Shown here piece after piece: positions 54,401-62,212 of a stretch of DNA of 64,000 nt. The number at the start of each line of letters is the position of its first letter. Position 1 is the stretch's first letter. The DNA is taken from assembly GCF_014117325.1 (NCBI RefSeq), contig NZ_CP059732.1:5035001-5099000 (forward strand), written 5' to 3'. The notes under the pieces were generated by a model that worked only from the letters and a program-made list of their open reading frames with translations, ran no database searches and was not told where the DNA came from. This DNA comes from Spirosoma foliorum (GTDB taxonomy: Bacteria > Bacteroidota > Bacteroidia > Cytophagales > Spirosomataceae). Both the position numbers and the translations under genes were made by a program.

Positions 54401-54568
54401 TTTCCCTTTCAGGTGACTGGCTGTCCACTCGTTCAGCTTTTCCGTAATAAAGCCGGGAAACAAGTAAGGCAAACCGCCAATCGTCAGGCCGACTAGCAGA
54501 ATAATAGCGCCTATGCCAAGGCTCAATCGTTTAAGCCCTGTTGCAACAGATTTTAACGTACGTTTCAT
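51452..54568 (-). CDS. Large AsmA-family protein
   Basis: 1038 residues from ATG 54568; the frame is open to 54703 but the added 45 residues are unlike protein. One N-terminal membrane segment (LSLGIGAIILLVGLTIGGLP), then the AsmA start FITEKLNEWTASHLKGKLVF and SLSFFARFPNLTLTLHDVTLNG-like repeats of beta-strands through the whole chain, closing with LNLNFRLGLPPLGILGVP and a charged tail KLGKNKEDKDESEQ. AsmA/TamB-like proteins form long beta-grooves between inner and outer membrane and move lipids. No operon partner. Confidence 0.88.
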   Translation of the reverse strand: MKRTLKSVATGLKRLSLGIGAIILLVGLTIGGLPYLFPGFITEKLNEWTASHLKGKLVFSDATLSFFARFPNLTLTLHDVTLNGSAPFERDTLIAAREISLGVDLSSLLEKRIEIDKVFLADGRINVQVDKEGRANYNVYAASTDSVAAPKDTSSTALTIEKIQIERTNILYNDLSIPILVRAKGVFYEGKGDLSKDIFDLYTHTHIDSVDLYYDNQPYALGKQVNADLITQVNTTSLAFVFAKNDLKINKLPVQFKGKFAFLRDGYTMDFKANSVETDLHNIITALPPDLVRWAAKTDINGFGAFGVSLAGEYSAVNKTKPELQLNVALRDGSIAYEKAPDPVRNLRLDLAVKLPNLNPEELDLAMDSLYFTINKDFFSSRLRVKGFSKPNVHALVSTDLDLEKWDKAFGIPLIDVKGRYRLNLQADGDYIVTQKRISAHKVEQTISSIPRFTLTSSLENGYFKYDSLPQPIRDVRFNLDASCPDQDYQHTQVALRNLQIKALQNVIRGFVQVSNPRQLAVTGRLDAILRLDELKSFYPLNDSLQLAGKLTIEAETEGKYVPEKRQFPITKAIIQLTDGTVQTKYYPHPIERIHVNANILSTSPSLNTLKVGFSPISFSFEGQPFKVQADLKNFDNLTYAITSQGTVDVGKLYQVVAQQGYDVKGKIKTDFSLRGNQSDATAGRYDQLFNKGTVQVNDLLLSSDMFPLPFLIKTGLFRFDQDKVWFDKLWATYGSSTVDMNGYLTNVIDYLTKPLSPLRGSFTLNSNSINVDEFMAFASKPTPSGKVSSSSSGVVVVPPNLAVEVKATAKRVSYNGLALQDAHGQMTIDSGRIKLQQTGFTVIGTPVTMDATYQSISPKRAAFDYHINAIDFDIKRAYREITLFRTLATSAAKAEGLVSLDYQLGGKLDANMDPILPSLMGGGVLSVRKVKMNGFRLFGAVSKKTGHDISNPDISEVSIKTTIAKNTMTLARTKLRIAGFRPRLEGKVGLDGKLNLNFRLGLPPLGILGVPMTITGTQTNPKVKLGKNKEDKDESEQ

Positions 54569-54838
54569 GTCGGTGGGTGGTGGCGCACGAGAGGAACCGT
54601 GCTTACCAAACAAACGCTTGCTGCCAGCCAACCACAAAGTTAGTACAGCACACTGATAACTATTATACCGAATGGTTAATAGTGTAGCGCCATAAACTGA
54701 CAATTCGGTGACTGCTAGTCTACTAACTGATCAGGCAAGAATCCTGCCATGGATGGTTGTGTGCTTAAATTACTGGCCCATCGAATTATCTAGCCCTTTT
54801 TAGCGCTATTTTGTACCAAAAATGACTTCCAACATTCT

Positions 54839-56731
54839 GTGAAAACACTAGTCGCTCTTATTCTGCTGTTGCCCGCGCTCGCTGTCGCCCAGTCGACTCC
54901 ACCCGCCAACCCCTACCCATATACCCCCGTACAAGACACGGCTTATGTGCGCGAGAATTACCTGAAATCTGAATTTATGGTGTCCATGCGCGACGGCACC
55001 AAGCTCTTTACGCAGGTCTATGCGCCCAAAGACCAATCGGTGAAGCATCCGATAATGATGCAACGAACGCCTTACAGCTGCCAACCCTATGGCGTTGCCC
55101 TGTTTCGTCGACGTTTAGGGCCTAATCCATTTATGTTGCGCGAGAATTACATTGTTGTTTATCAAGATGTTCGTGGACGATGGGCGTCCGAAGGCAAGTT
55201 TGTTGAAATGACGCCCCATGTTGATAACAAGAAAGGAAATGCCGATCACGACGAAGCTTCCGATACCTACGATACCATCGATTGGCTACTGAAAAATATT
55301 CCCAACCATAACGGCAATGTGGGCCAATGGGGCATCAGTTACCCCGGTTTCTTCACCTCAGCAGGATCAGTGTCGGGCCACCCTGCTCTGAAAGCGTCGT
55401 CGCCCCAGGCACCGATGGCCGACCTCTGGCGCGATGATGCGTTTCATAACGGGGCCTTTCAAATTGCCGCGAACTTTGGTTTTTACACCGGTTTTCAGGA
55501 GCAAACAGCACCAACGAAAGAACGCCCTAAACGTTTATTTTCTATTGACGATCCCGATGGCTATCATTTTTACCTGAACATGGGGCCAACGGCCAATTCG
55601 GAAAGTCAATACTACAAAGGTCGGAACGTGTACTACCACGAAAATTTCGAACATCCTGACTATGATGAGCACTGGAAAAAGCGCAATATTCTGCCGCACC
55701 TGAAGGGTATCAAACACGCTGTCATGGTTGTTGGTGGCTGGTACGATGAGCAGGATTTGTACGGCACCTTCAACACCTACAAGGCCATTGAAAAGCAGAA
55801 TCCAGGTATTCAGAGCATTTTTGTGGTAGGTCCTTGGGTACACGGTGGATGGGCGGGTCCATCAGGTCAAACACTGGCCGATGTCGATTTTGGCTCCAAG
55901 ACATCGCCTTATTATCAGGAGAATATCGAAGCTAAATTTTTCAAGCACTATCTCTTCAACGAAACCACCCCGTTGACCTTACCCGAAGCCACCCTCTTCG
56001 AAACGGGCACCAATCGCTGGCGGAGTTTCGATACGTATCCCCCGAAGGGAACCGTGGAGAAACAGCTGCATTTAGGGGGTAGCGGAAAACTCAGTTTTTC
56101 GCCCGTAACCACGGGTGCGGCATTCTCTGAATTTCCTTCCGACCCAGCGCATCCGGTTCCGTTTTCCAGCAAAATCAACGATGGTTTTTCGGCGGAGTAC
56201 ATGGTCGACGATCAGCGATTTGCCTCCGCTCGTCCAGATGTATTGACGTTTCAAACCGACGCTCTTACGGAAGATGTAACGCTGGCTGGGCCTATTCTGG
56301 CTCAACTCACGGTATCGACCACCGGTACCGATGCCGACTGGATGGTGAAAGTGATTGATGTCTATCCGCCAGATGCACCAGAAAATCCTCAGCATAAAGA
56401 CGTTGTGTATGGTAATTACCAGCAACTGATTCGGAGCGAGATTATTCGGGGGCGTTACCGGAACAACGTCAGCAAACCCGAAGCCTTCAAACCCAATCAG
56501 CCAACGCAGGTGGCCGTCGAGTTACAGGATGTTCTGCATACCTTCAAAAAAGGACACCGACTCATGGTGCAGGTCCAAAGTTCGTGCTTCCCCCTCGCCG
56601 ACCGGAATCCACAAACATTCGTACCCGTTTTCTCAGCCAAAGAATCTGATTATCAGAAAGCCACGCACCGAGTGTATCATGGCAAATCAGGCGCAAGCTT
56701 CCTGAAAGTTGGCGTTTTAACGAATCCATAA
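54839..56731 (+). CDS. CocE/NonD-family (S15-like) hydrolase
   Basis: 630 residues from a GTG start that leads into a signal peptide (KTLVALILLLPALAVAQS). Core: VYQDVRGRWASEGKF, WGISYPGFFTS with nucleophile Ser about 167, an Asp in AVMVVGGWYDEQDLYG and His in VVGPWVHGGWAG, then the jelly-roll C-terminal half (VTLAGPILAQLTVSTTGTDA) of X-Pro dipeptidyl-peptidase/cocaine-esterase enzymes. Acts outside the cytoplasm on peptide or ester bonds. Confidence 0.92.
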   Translation: MKTLVALILLLPALAVAQSTPPANPYPYTPVQDTAYVRENYLKSEFMVSMRDGTKLFTQVYAPKDQSVKHPIMMQRTPYSCQPYGVALFRRRLGPNPFMLRENYIVVYQDVRGRWASEGKFVEMTPHVDNKKGNADHDEASDTYDTIDWLLKNIPNHNGNVGQWGISYPGFFTSAGSVSGHPALKASSPQAPMADLWRDDAFHNGAFQIAANFGFYTGFQEQTAPTKERPKRLFSIDDPDGYHFYLNMGPTANSESQYYKGRNVYYHENFEHPDYDEHWKKRNILPHLKGIKHAVMVVGGWYDEQDLYGTFNTYKAIEKQNPGIQSIFVVGPWVHGGWAGPSGQTLADVDFGSKTSPYYQENIEAKFFKHYLFNETTPLTLPEATLFETGTNRWRSFDTYPPKGTVEKQLHLGGSGKLSFSPVTTGAAFSEFPSDPAHPVPFSSKINDGFSAEYMVDDQRFASARPDVLTFQTDALTEDVTLAGPILAQLTVSTTGTDADWMVKVIDVYPPDAPENPQHKDVVYGNYQQLIRSEIIRGRYRNNVSKPEAFKPNQPTQVAVELQDVLHTFKKGHRLMVQVQSSCFPLADRNPQTFVPVFSAKESDYQKATHRVYHGKSGASFLKVGVLTNP

Positions 56732-56840
56732 TGCTACAGTAAGAGCTTCTCAGGACGGATAGAGCTTTACCGCTTACAACGTTTGGGGAAGCTCTAATAA
56801 CCTAGCTAAAGTGGCTAATGGAATAATGAATTACAGGAGT

Positions 56841-56934
56841 TTTTTTGTCATCCCGACGCAGGAGGGATCTTAAAGCATCCTTGTTTGAGAGTCAAGAAGC
56901 CTTAAGATCCCTCCTGCGTCGGGATGACAAAAAA
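56841..56934. repeat. Palindrome, family B copy 4
   Basis: TTTTTTGTCATCCCGACGCA with GGAGGGATCTTAA, mirrored. Relative to copies 1 and 5 the small stem ATTCC/GGAAT has become ATCCC/GGGAT, both sides changed. It ends 19 nt before the start of the nucleoside permease gene. Confidence 0.88.
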
Positions 56935-56952
56935 CAAGTAGCCATACCCCAC

Positions 56953-58014
56953 GTGCGCAGGAAACTATTACTACCGATCTTATTAATTGTCAGTTTATCT
57001 ACCTATGCCCAGCCAACGGCGCCCATTCCGGTTAAGGTAGTGGTCGTGACAATGTTCGAAATTGGGGCCGATACCGGCGATCGACCCGGCGAATTTCAGT
57101 ACTGGGTCGAACGACTTCCACTTTCGCAAACCATCCCGTTTCCGCAGGGTTATCGTAACCTTCGGTATAATCCAGACAAACAGATTCTGGGCATTTGTAC
57201 CGGTATGGGAACGGCTCGGTCTGCGGCCTCTATTATGGCGCTGGGTATGGACCCTCGCTTTGATCTATCTCATGCCTACTGGATGGTGGCGGGCATTGCC
57301 GGAATTGATCCCGAAGATGGTAGCGCAGGCTCAGCCGTCTGGGCCGAATGGTTAGTAGATGGTGACCTTGCCCATGAGATCGATCCGCGCGAAACTCCCA
57401 AAGAATGGCCAACGGGCTACCTGCCGTTACGCCGGACTAAACCCTATGAAGAACCCGCTCAGGATAACGATTTCACTGTTTCGATCCACCTGAATCCTGA
57501 ATTGGCTAAGTGGGCATTTGGGCTAACGAAAGACACGAAGCTAACGGATAATGAAACCCTTCAGAAAATGCGATCCCGCTATAAGGGTTTCCCCGAAGCC
57601 CAAAAACCACCACGTGTTATGATGGGCGACCATATTGCTGCCATGACTTTCTGGCACGGTAAATACCTGAATGACTGGGCCAACAAATGGGTCAGTTACT
57701 GGACAGGAGGCAAAGGAAATTTTGTAACGTCGGCTATGGAGGATACCGGAACCGGGCAGTCTCTACAGTGGCTGACAAATGCGGGAAAAGCGGATATCAA
57801 TCGGTATATGGTTTTGCGAACGGCAAGTAATTACACCATGCAACCCGCTGGCGTAACAGCCGCCGAAAATCTAACCAATGGCGGCAAAGAAGTTGGGGAA
57901 CGTTACACGGCTTACGTGCCAGCACTGGAAGCCGCTTACCAAACGGGCGTTGTGGTCATCGATAAACTGATTGGGAACTGGGCTGTTTATAAAGACAAGA
58001 CGCCGGGTAACTAA
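56953..58014 (+). CDS. Purine nucleoside permease (NUP) family protein
   Basis: 353 residues from a GTG at 56953 that opens a signal peptide (RRKLLLPILLIVSLSTYAQ). An upstream start at 56845 would read through the palindrome and is rejected. VKVVVVTMFEIGADTGDRPG, GICTGMGTARSAASIMALGM, YWMVAGIAGIDPEDGS and NGGKEVGERYTAYVPALEAA match the NUP family, related to purine nucleoside phosphorylases. In bacteria the role is unclear; perhaps nucleoside binding or cleavage in the periplasm. Nucleoside hydrolase at 61133 may be related in theme. Confidence 0.88.
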   Translation: MRRKLLLPILLIVSLSTYAQPTAPIPVKVVVVTMFEIGADTGDRPGEFQYWVERLPLSQTIPFPQGYRNLRYNPDKQILGICTGMGTARSAASIMALGMDPRFDLSHAYWMVAGIAGIDPEDGSAGSAVWAEWLVDGDLAHEIDPRETPKEWPTGYLPLRRTKPYEEPAQDNDFTVSIHLNPELAKWAFGLTKDTKLTDNETLQKMRSRYKGFPEAQKPPRVMMGDHIAAMTFWHGKYLNDWANKWVSYWTGGKGNFVTSAMEDTGTGQSLQWLTNAGKADINRYMVLRTASNYTMQPAGVTAAENLTNGGKEVGERYTAYVPALEAAYQTGVVVIDKLIGNWAVYKDKTPGN

Positions 58015-58022
58015 CGGCAGCA

Positions 58023-58136
58023 TCTGGCGCGGGTATTTACCCGTGCCTTTTATATTGCCAGTATTTACTGGTGTTCAATATAGGGGCCAGCGAATACTGG
58101 CCATATGAACAAGCACGAGCAAATGCTCGCGCCAGA
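58023..58136. repeat. Palindrome, family C copy 5
   Basis: Outer hairpin GGCGCGGGTATTTACCCGTG plus CC on the left and GCACGAGCAAATGCTCGCGCC on the right; inner hairpins GCCAGTATTTACTGG and CCAGCGAATACTGGCC. Starts 8 nt after the permease stop. Confidence 0.88.
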
Positions 58137-58149
58137 ATTAGCTCAACTC

Positions 58150-58899
58150 ATGCGTATTTTACTTTTGCTTTCATTATTCGTTCTTTTCCAACATCTTACC
58201 CTGGCTCAATCTGTACAAAAGCCCAAATTGACCGTTACACCCCTGAATGATCAGGTGTATGTGCATACCACCTATGGTCTATATCGTGGCACGCCTGTAG
58301 GCTCTAATGGACTGATCGTAAAGACGAAAGATGGAGTTGTGTTGATTGATACGGGTTGGGATACCGACACCAATACCGATAATACCCGAGATATAGTACA
58401 ATGGGTTGCCGATAATCTGCACCAACCGATCCGACTTTGCATTGTTACGCATGCGCACGAAGATCGTGTAGGTGGGATTCATGAACTCCGTAAAGCGGGC
58501 ATCCGGGTCGTAAGCACGCCCTTAACCGCGCAGAAATCGGTGAAACTCGGCTATGAATCGCCCGATGGTATTTTACCGAACGATACTACATTCACGATTG
58601 GGCAAGAGCCGATCCGGTGCTACTTTGCGGGCGAAGGACACACCAGCGATAACATTGTGGTCTGGCTACCTAATCAGAAAATTTTGCATGGCGGATGCCT
58701 GGTAAAAAGCGTAGCCGCCTTCGGAATGGGGAATCTTGCTGATGCGAACCTAAATGCCTGGGCAGGTACCATTCAGAATGTGATGAAGCAATTTGGCGAT
58801 GCTCGAATTGTGGTTCCCGGTCATGAGGAATGGGGTGATAAAAAATCACTGGAACACACCTTAACGCTCCTCAAAAAGCACGCAGCCGCTAAAAAATGA
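58150..58899 (+). CDS. Subclass B1 metallo-beta-lactamase
   Basis: 249 residues from ATG 58150 (MRILLLLSLFVLFQHLTLAQ, signal peptide); the open frame from 58105 runs through a palindrome and is rejected. All B1 zinc ligands are present in order: H101, H103, D105 in VTHAHEDRVGG, H164 in GEGHTSDN, C183 in GGCLVKS, H225 in VPGHEEW. Lys186, three after the Cys, and Asn in GMGNLADANL match the B1 residues that hold the carboxylate of the drug. True B1 enzymes open beta-lactams, often including carbapenems, in the periplasm. No mobility gene is adjacent, so it looks like a resident chromosomal gene. Confidence 0.9.
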   Translation: MRILLLLSLFVLFQHLTLAQSVQKPKLTVTPLNDQVYVHTTYGLYRGTPVGSNGLIVKTKDGVVLIDTGWDTDTNTDNTRDIVQWVADNLHQPIRLCIVTHAHEDRVGGIHELRKAGIRVVSTPLTAQKSVKLGYESPDGILPNDTTFTIGQEPIRCYFAGEGHTSDNIVVWLPNQKILHGGCLVKSVAAFGMGNLADANLNAWAGTIQNVMKQFGDARIVVPGHEEWGDKKSLEHTLTLLKKHAAAKK

Positions 58900-58915
58900 G
58901 TGGTTTGTAAGTATA

Positions 58916-59005
58916 GTTTTCTGTCATTCCGACGTCAGGAGGAATCTCAAGTTTCCGTATTAGTCAAGCTTGAGATTCCTCCTGACGTCGGAATGACAGA
59001 AAAAC
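58916..59005. repeat. Palindrome, family B copy 5
   Basis: TTTTCTGTCATTCCGACGTC plus AGGAGGAATCTCAAG, mirrored with no mismatch in the arms. Starts 17 nt after the beta-lactamase stop and lies between it and the convergent AraC gene. Confidence 0.88.
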
Positions 59006-59046
59006 AAGCATTTTCAATCAACACAGCACAGCTTTTTTCCAAAACA

Positions 59047-59880
59047 TTATCTTTGAACCCGCTTTTTATTAATAAAATAGAGCGGCCGATTTCCGCAGAT
59101 ATCAAGGAAGTTATTACTGAATGTGGCTAAGCTCTCGTAGCCAACCAGACTGGCAATCTCCGAAACATTATCGTTTCCCTGTTCCATCAACTCCAGCGCT
59201 TTCATCATTCTAGCCAGTTTACAATAGCTGGAAAAAGACACGCCAAGTTGTTGCCTGCACAAGCGACTCAACGTTCGAACCGAAAATCCGAACTGGTGAG
59301 CCAGCGTCTCGATACTAATTTTTTCAGCTAAGTGATTTTTCAGGTAGTCCAGCAATTGAGCGAGTTTTTCATGACTGGTCGAAGGAAGGCAGACATGTAT
59401 GGATTTTGTCATTTCCTCTGGCAACAGGTCCTGAATAGCCTGTAGAAACGTAACTTCCCGAAAATCTGCCGGTTCCACTTCATTCCATCTTTCGGTGTAC
59501 CGAACCATTTCCTTCAGCAAAGGGGAAACGGGGAAGACCGTAAGTTCAGACTTAAGCCCATTCGTTGATGAATCGGCCGGAAAACAGATCGCCCGCATGT
59601 GCAGCGATGGACTGTCTGACCAAATTTCATGCAGTGTATTGGGAGGAATCCAGGCCCCATACCAACTGGGCAACAACACTTTTTTACCCGCTACGTGCAG
59701 ATGAACGAACCCATTTTCGGCGTAGACAAACTCCCCCCACGGATGCTGGTGCCAATCGGTGTAAAAGCGTCCTAACTCCTGATGATAGACAAACGTGGGT
59801 TTCTCGGCTGCAACCGACGCACAGCTTACTGGTTTTCGGGCGGTGGCCGATGCGAACAAATCATTGTCTTTTTCAAACAT
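59047..59880 (-). CDS. AraC-family regulator with cupin sensor domain
   Basis: 277 residues from ATG 59880; the frame is open to 59982 but reads through a repeat fragment. The cupin part has RFYTDWHQHPWGEFVYAENG, with His and Glu at a metal-like site, and PSWYGAWIPPNTLHEIWSD. The HTH part has SIETLAHQFGFSVRTLSRLC and DNVSEIASLVGYESLATFSN. Divergent from a SAM methyltransferase gene with 137 nt between, which may be its target. Confidence 0.92.
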   Translation of the reverse strand: MFEKDNDLFASATARKPVSCASVAAEKPTFVYHQELGRFYTDWHQHPWGEFVYAENGFVHLHVAGKKVLLPSWYGAWIPPNTLHEIWSDSPSLHMRAICFPADSSTNGLKSELTVFPVSPLLKEMVRYTERWNEVEPADFREVTFLQAIQDLLPEEMTKSIHVCLPSTSHEKLAQLLDYLKNHLAEKISIETLAHQFGFSVRTLSRLCRQQLGVSFSSYCKLARMMKALELMEQGNDNVSEIASLVGYESLATFSNNFLDICGNRPLYFINKKRVQR

Positions 59881-59932
59881 ACGGGCCAAGTTAGAAAAAT
59901 CTACTTTTGCCAGCACATTATTTGTGGGCTTT

Positions 59933-59958
59933 GCATGACCCCGATGGGGGCACACAAC
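59933..59958. repeat. Half copy of family E palindrome
   Basis: GCATGACCCCGATGGGGGCA plus CACAAC, one arm of family E with its small hairpin GACCCCGATGGGG. Lies between the AraC gene and the methyltransferase gene, about 55 nt upstream of the AraC start. Confidence 0.7.
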
Positions 59959-60017
59959 TTTTAGTTTAAATCGGCTTAACAAATTGGCGAGTCTACATTT
60001 ACATAAAACAATTACTT

Positions 60018-60596
60018 ATGAATCCTCCAACGGTAAAATCATTCCCGGCAGCTTACAAATTAATTGAAAAAGCAACGCAGGAAGCGGGCTTTTCCATGGC
60101 CTCCGATCCGCTCACCTGTGCTTTACTTAGTACGCTGGCAGCTAGTAAACCCGGAGGAAATTTTCTGGAATTAGGAACTGGCACAGGGCTGGCAACCGCC
60201 TGGATACTAGCCGGAATGGACAACGCTTCAACCTTGATTTCACTGGACAACGATCCCGCTTGTCTGGCCATTGCCCAACAGTATTTGATCGCCGATAGTA
60301 GACTAAACCTTATAGAAGCCGACGGCGGTGAATGGCTTCAAACAGCCGTGGGTCAGAAATTCGACTATATTTTCGCGGACACCTGGCCGGGGAAATACTT
60401 CTTCCTGGACGAAACGTTGGCGTTATTAAAACCGGGTGGTTTTTACCTGATTGACGACATGCTACCCCAACCCAACTGGCCAGCCGGGCATGATCAAAAA
60501 GCTGCGGATTTGCTGGCACACCTGCAAACCCGCCCCGATCTACGCATCAGTCAGTTAGACTGGGCCACTGGTGTTGTAGTAGCCGTCAAGCAATAA
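60018..60596 (+). CDS. SAM-dependent O-methyltransferase-like protein
   Basis: 192 residues. FLELGTGTGLATAWILAGMD is SAM motif I, TLISLDNDPACLAIAQQYL the acidic loop, RLNLIEADGGEWLQ motif II and FDYIFADTWPGKYF motif III with the metal-type Asp, ending in LIDDMLPQPNWP. Resembles catechol-type O-methyltransferases. Cytoplasmic. First gene of a plus-strand unit with the NTF2-like gene 26 nt on, divergent from the AraC gene. Confidence 0.85.
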   Translation: MNPPTVKSFPAAYKLIEKATQEAGFSMASDPLTCALLSTLAASKPGGNFLELGTGTGLATAWILAGMDNASTLISLDNDPACLAIAQQYLIADSRLNLIEADGGEWLQTAVGQKFDYIFADTWPGKYFFLDETLALLKPGGFYLIDDMLPQPNWPAGHDQKAADLLAHLQTRPDLRISQLDWATGVVVAVKQ

Positions 60597-60622
60597 ACCA
60601 ACCTATTTGTAGTCCATTGCTT

Positions 60623-61024
60623 ATGCAAACAACTCACCCAAATCTCACCCTTGTTCATCGATTTTTCCAGGCCTATGCCGAGCAGGATCTGTTAACAATC
60701 CATCAACTTCTTTCGCCAACCATTCGCTGGGTTATTCCCGGAAAGCATCCGTTGAGTGGCGTTAAATCGGGTCCCGATGAAGTACTCGCCTACTTGAATC
60801 AATTGGGCAAGGCCGCTTTTCAGGCTCAACCAATTGTAGCGGGCGTTACTGATGACTACGTAATTGATTGTCATCATAATTGGAGTAATCTTCCCGAAGG
60901 TGGCCAGTTTACGGGCATGTCCTGTCTGCTCTGGAAATTTGCGGATGGCCAAATTAGCGAAGTCTACAACTTCCCCCAGGATCAACATCAGGTTGATTCA
61001 TTTTTCCAGAATCTCTACGGGTAG
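60623..61024 (+). CDS. SnoaL/NTF2-like protein
   Basis: 133 residues from ATG 60623; an in-frame TTG two codons earlier is less likely. LTLVHRFFQAYAEQDLLTIH, LLSPTIRWVIPGKHPLSGVK, GPDEVLAYLNQLG and FADGQISEVYNFPQDQHQVD give the fold of polyketide-cyclase-like SnoaL proteins. 26 nt after the methyltransferase gene, so co-transcribed and perhaps acting on the same small molecule. Confidence 0.85.
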   Translation: MQTTHPNLTLVHRFFQAYAEQDLLTIHQLLSPTIRWVIPGKHPLSGVKSGPDEVLAYLNQLGKAAFQAQPIVAGVTDDYVIDCHHNWSNLPEGGQFTGMSCLLWKFADGQISEVYNFPQDQHQVDSFFQNLYG

Positions 61025-61132
61025 AACGCTTGCTTCTCCCAAAAGGAGGGCGTATACTGCTACCAAATTCAATAGCCTTGCTGATCAGTAACCATTGCCG
61101 ATCAATCAGGCTATTCTAAATGACTACGCCCA

Positions 61133-62062
61133 ATGCCCAAACTTATCTTAATGGATCACGACGGCGCAATTGATGATTTATTGTCGCAATTGCTCGTACT
61201 CACCATGCCCGATACCGAACTGATCGGGGTGACGGTAACCCCCGCCGATTGTTATATCGAACCCGCCCTCGAATCGACATACAAGCTGCTCCAGTTGATG
61301 GGAAAGGAACAGGTCGCCCTGGGCCGGGGGGATTATTATGGCATCAATGCCTTTCCGAATGAGTGGCGCGCCCGGCCGGAGATCATCAATGCGTTGCCCA
61401 TGTTGATCAACCTGCCCAAATCGCCCGATCCATATCTGTACCCAAGCGCCCCCGACCTGATCATCGATAAGTTATCCTCAGCCACGCAAAAGGTAACGAT
61501 TCTGATGACGGGGCCGTGCTCTAATCTGGTGATGGCACTGGAGAAAGCGCCTGAACTAAAAGCGAAAATCGATGAGATTGTCTGGATGGCGGGAGCATTC
61601 AGAACGAACGGAAATGTGCAGACCTTCCAGCACGACGGTAGTGCTGAATGGAATGTGTTCTGGGACCCCATCAGTTCGCAAAAACTGGTTTCCTATGAAC
61701 TTCCACTGACCTTGATTCCGCTGGACGTCACGAACCATGTACCTGTTACGAAGAAGTTTCTGTCTACGCTGGCCACGCAAATTGACTACAAGCTTTCCAA
61801 TTTAACAGGGCAACTTTGGGCGCTTACACTCGATACAATTCCGAGTTACCACTATACCTATTTCATGTGGGATCTCTTGGCTACGAGTTATTTGGCTATG
61901 TCTGAACAATTCACGACCGAAATCGTAAAAGCGAACGTAAGCACTCGCCCACCCAACGCCGGCCAAACCTATCTGGACTCGAACGGCTACGAGTTAAAAA
62001 TCGCGACCGACGTGAATGTTGGTTATTTCTATGAGTATATCTTAAAGCAGTACAAGCAGTAG
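61133..62062 (+). CDS. Inosine-uridine preferring nucleoside hydrolase
   Basis: 309 residues, no signal peptide. The calcium-binding N-terminal motif is MDHDGAIDDLLSQL (DTDxGxDD type with His in place of Thr), followed by LIGVTVTPADCYIEPALEST, MTGPCSNLVMAL and NGNVQTFQHDGSAEWNVFWD with PISSQKL near the ribose site. Cuts N-glycosidic bonds of nucleosides, releasing base and ribose, for salvage. A strong terminator follows. Confidence 0.9.
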   Translation: MPKLILMDHDGAIDDLLSQLLVLTMPDTELIGVTVTPADCYIEPALESTYKLLQLMGKEQVALGRGDYYGINAFPNEWRARPEIINALPMLINLPKSPDPYLYPSAPDLIIDKLSSATQKVTILMTGPCSNLVMALEKAPELKAKIDEIVWMAGAFRTNGNVQTFQHDGSAEWNVFWDPISSQKLVSYELPLTLIPLDVTNHVPVTKKFLSTLATQIDYKLSNLTGQLWALTLDTIPSYHYTYFMWDLLATSYLAMSEQFTTEIVKANVSTRPPNAGQTYLDSNGYELKIATDVNVGYFYEYILKQYKQ

Positions 62063-62091
62063 CTCAAGCGTCAATTTCAGATCTTTCTCAG

Positions 62092-62134
62092 AAAAACGTG
62101 TCACAACCTACACTAGGCTGTGACACGTTTTTTA
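62092..62134 (+). terminator. Rho-independent terminator after the nucleoside hydrolase
   Basis: AAAACGTGTCACAACCT pairs with AGGCTGTGACACGTTTT around an ACACT loop and runs into TTTTTT. About 30 nt past the stop codon. Confidence 0.8.
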
Positions 62135-62212
62135 GCTACCCTCCTGCTCTTATACTCAGTAGTAAATCCTTTCATTCTGAAAGCTACTTGATAACCCAGC
62201 CTAAATGATAAG

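Noticed and set aside
56845..56952. Early start for the nucleoside permease gene
   Set aside because: The added residues (Arg/Ser/Leu-rich) are a translation of the family B palindrome; the GTG at 56953 opens a signal peptide.
58105..58149. Early start for the metallo-beta-lactamase
   Set aside because: Reads through a family C palindrome; ATG 58150 gives a proper signal peptide.
58900..59130. 76-codon frame after the beta-lactamase gene
   Set aside because: Mostly palindrome sequence; no protein features.
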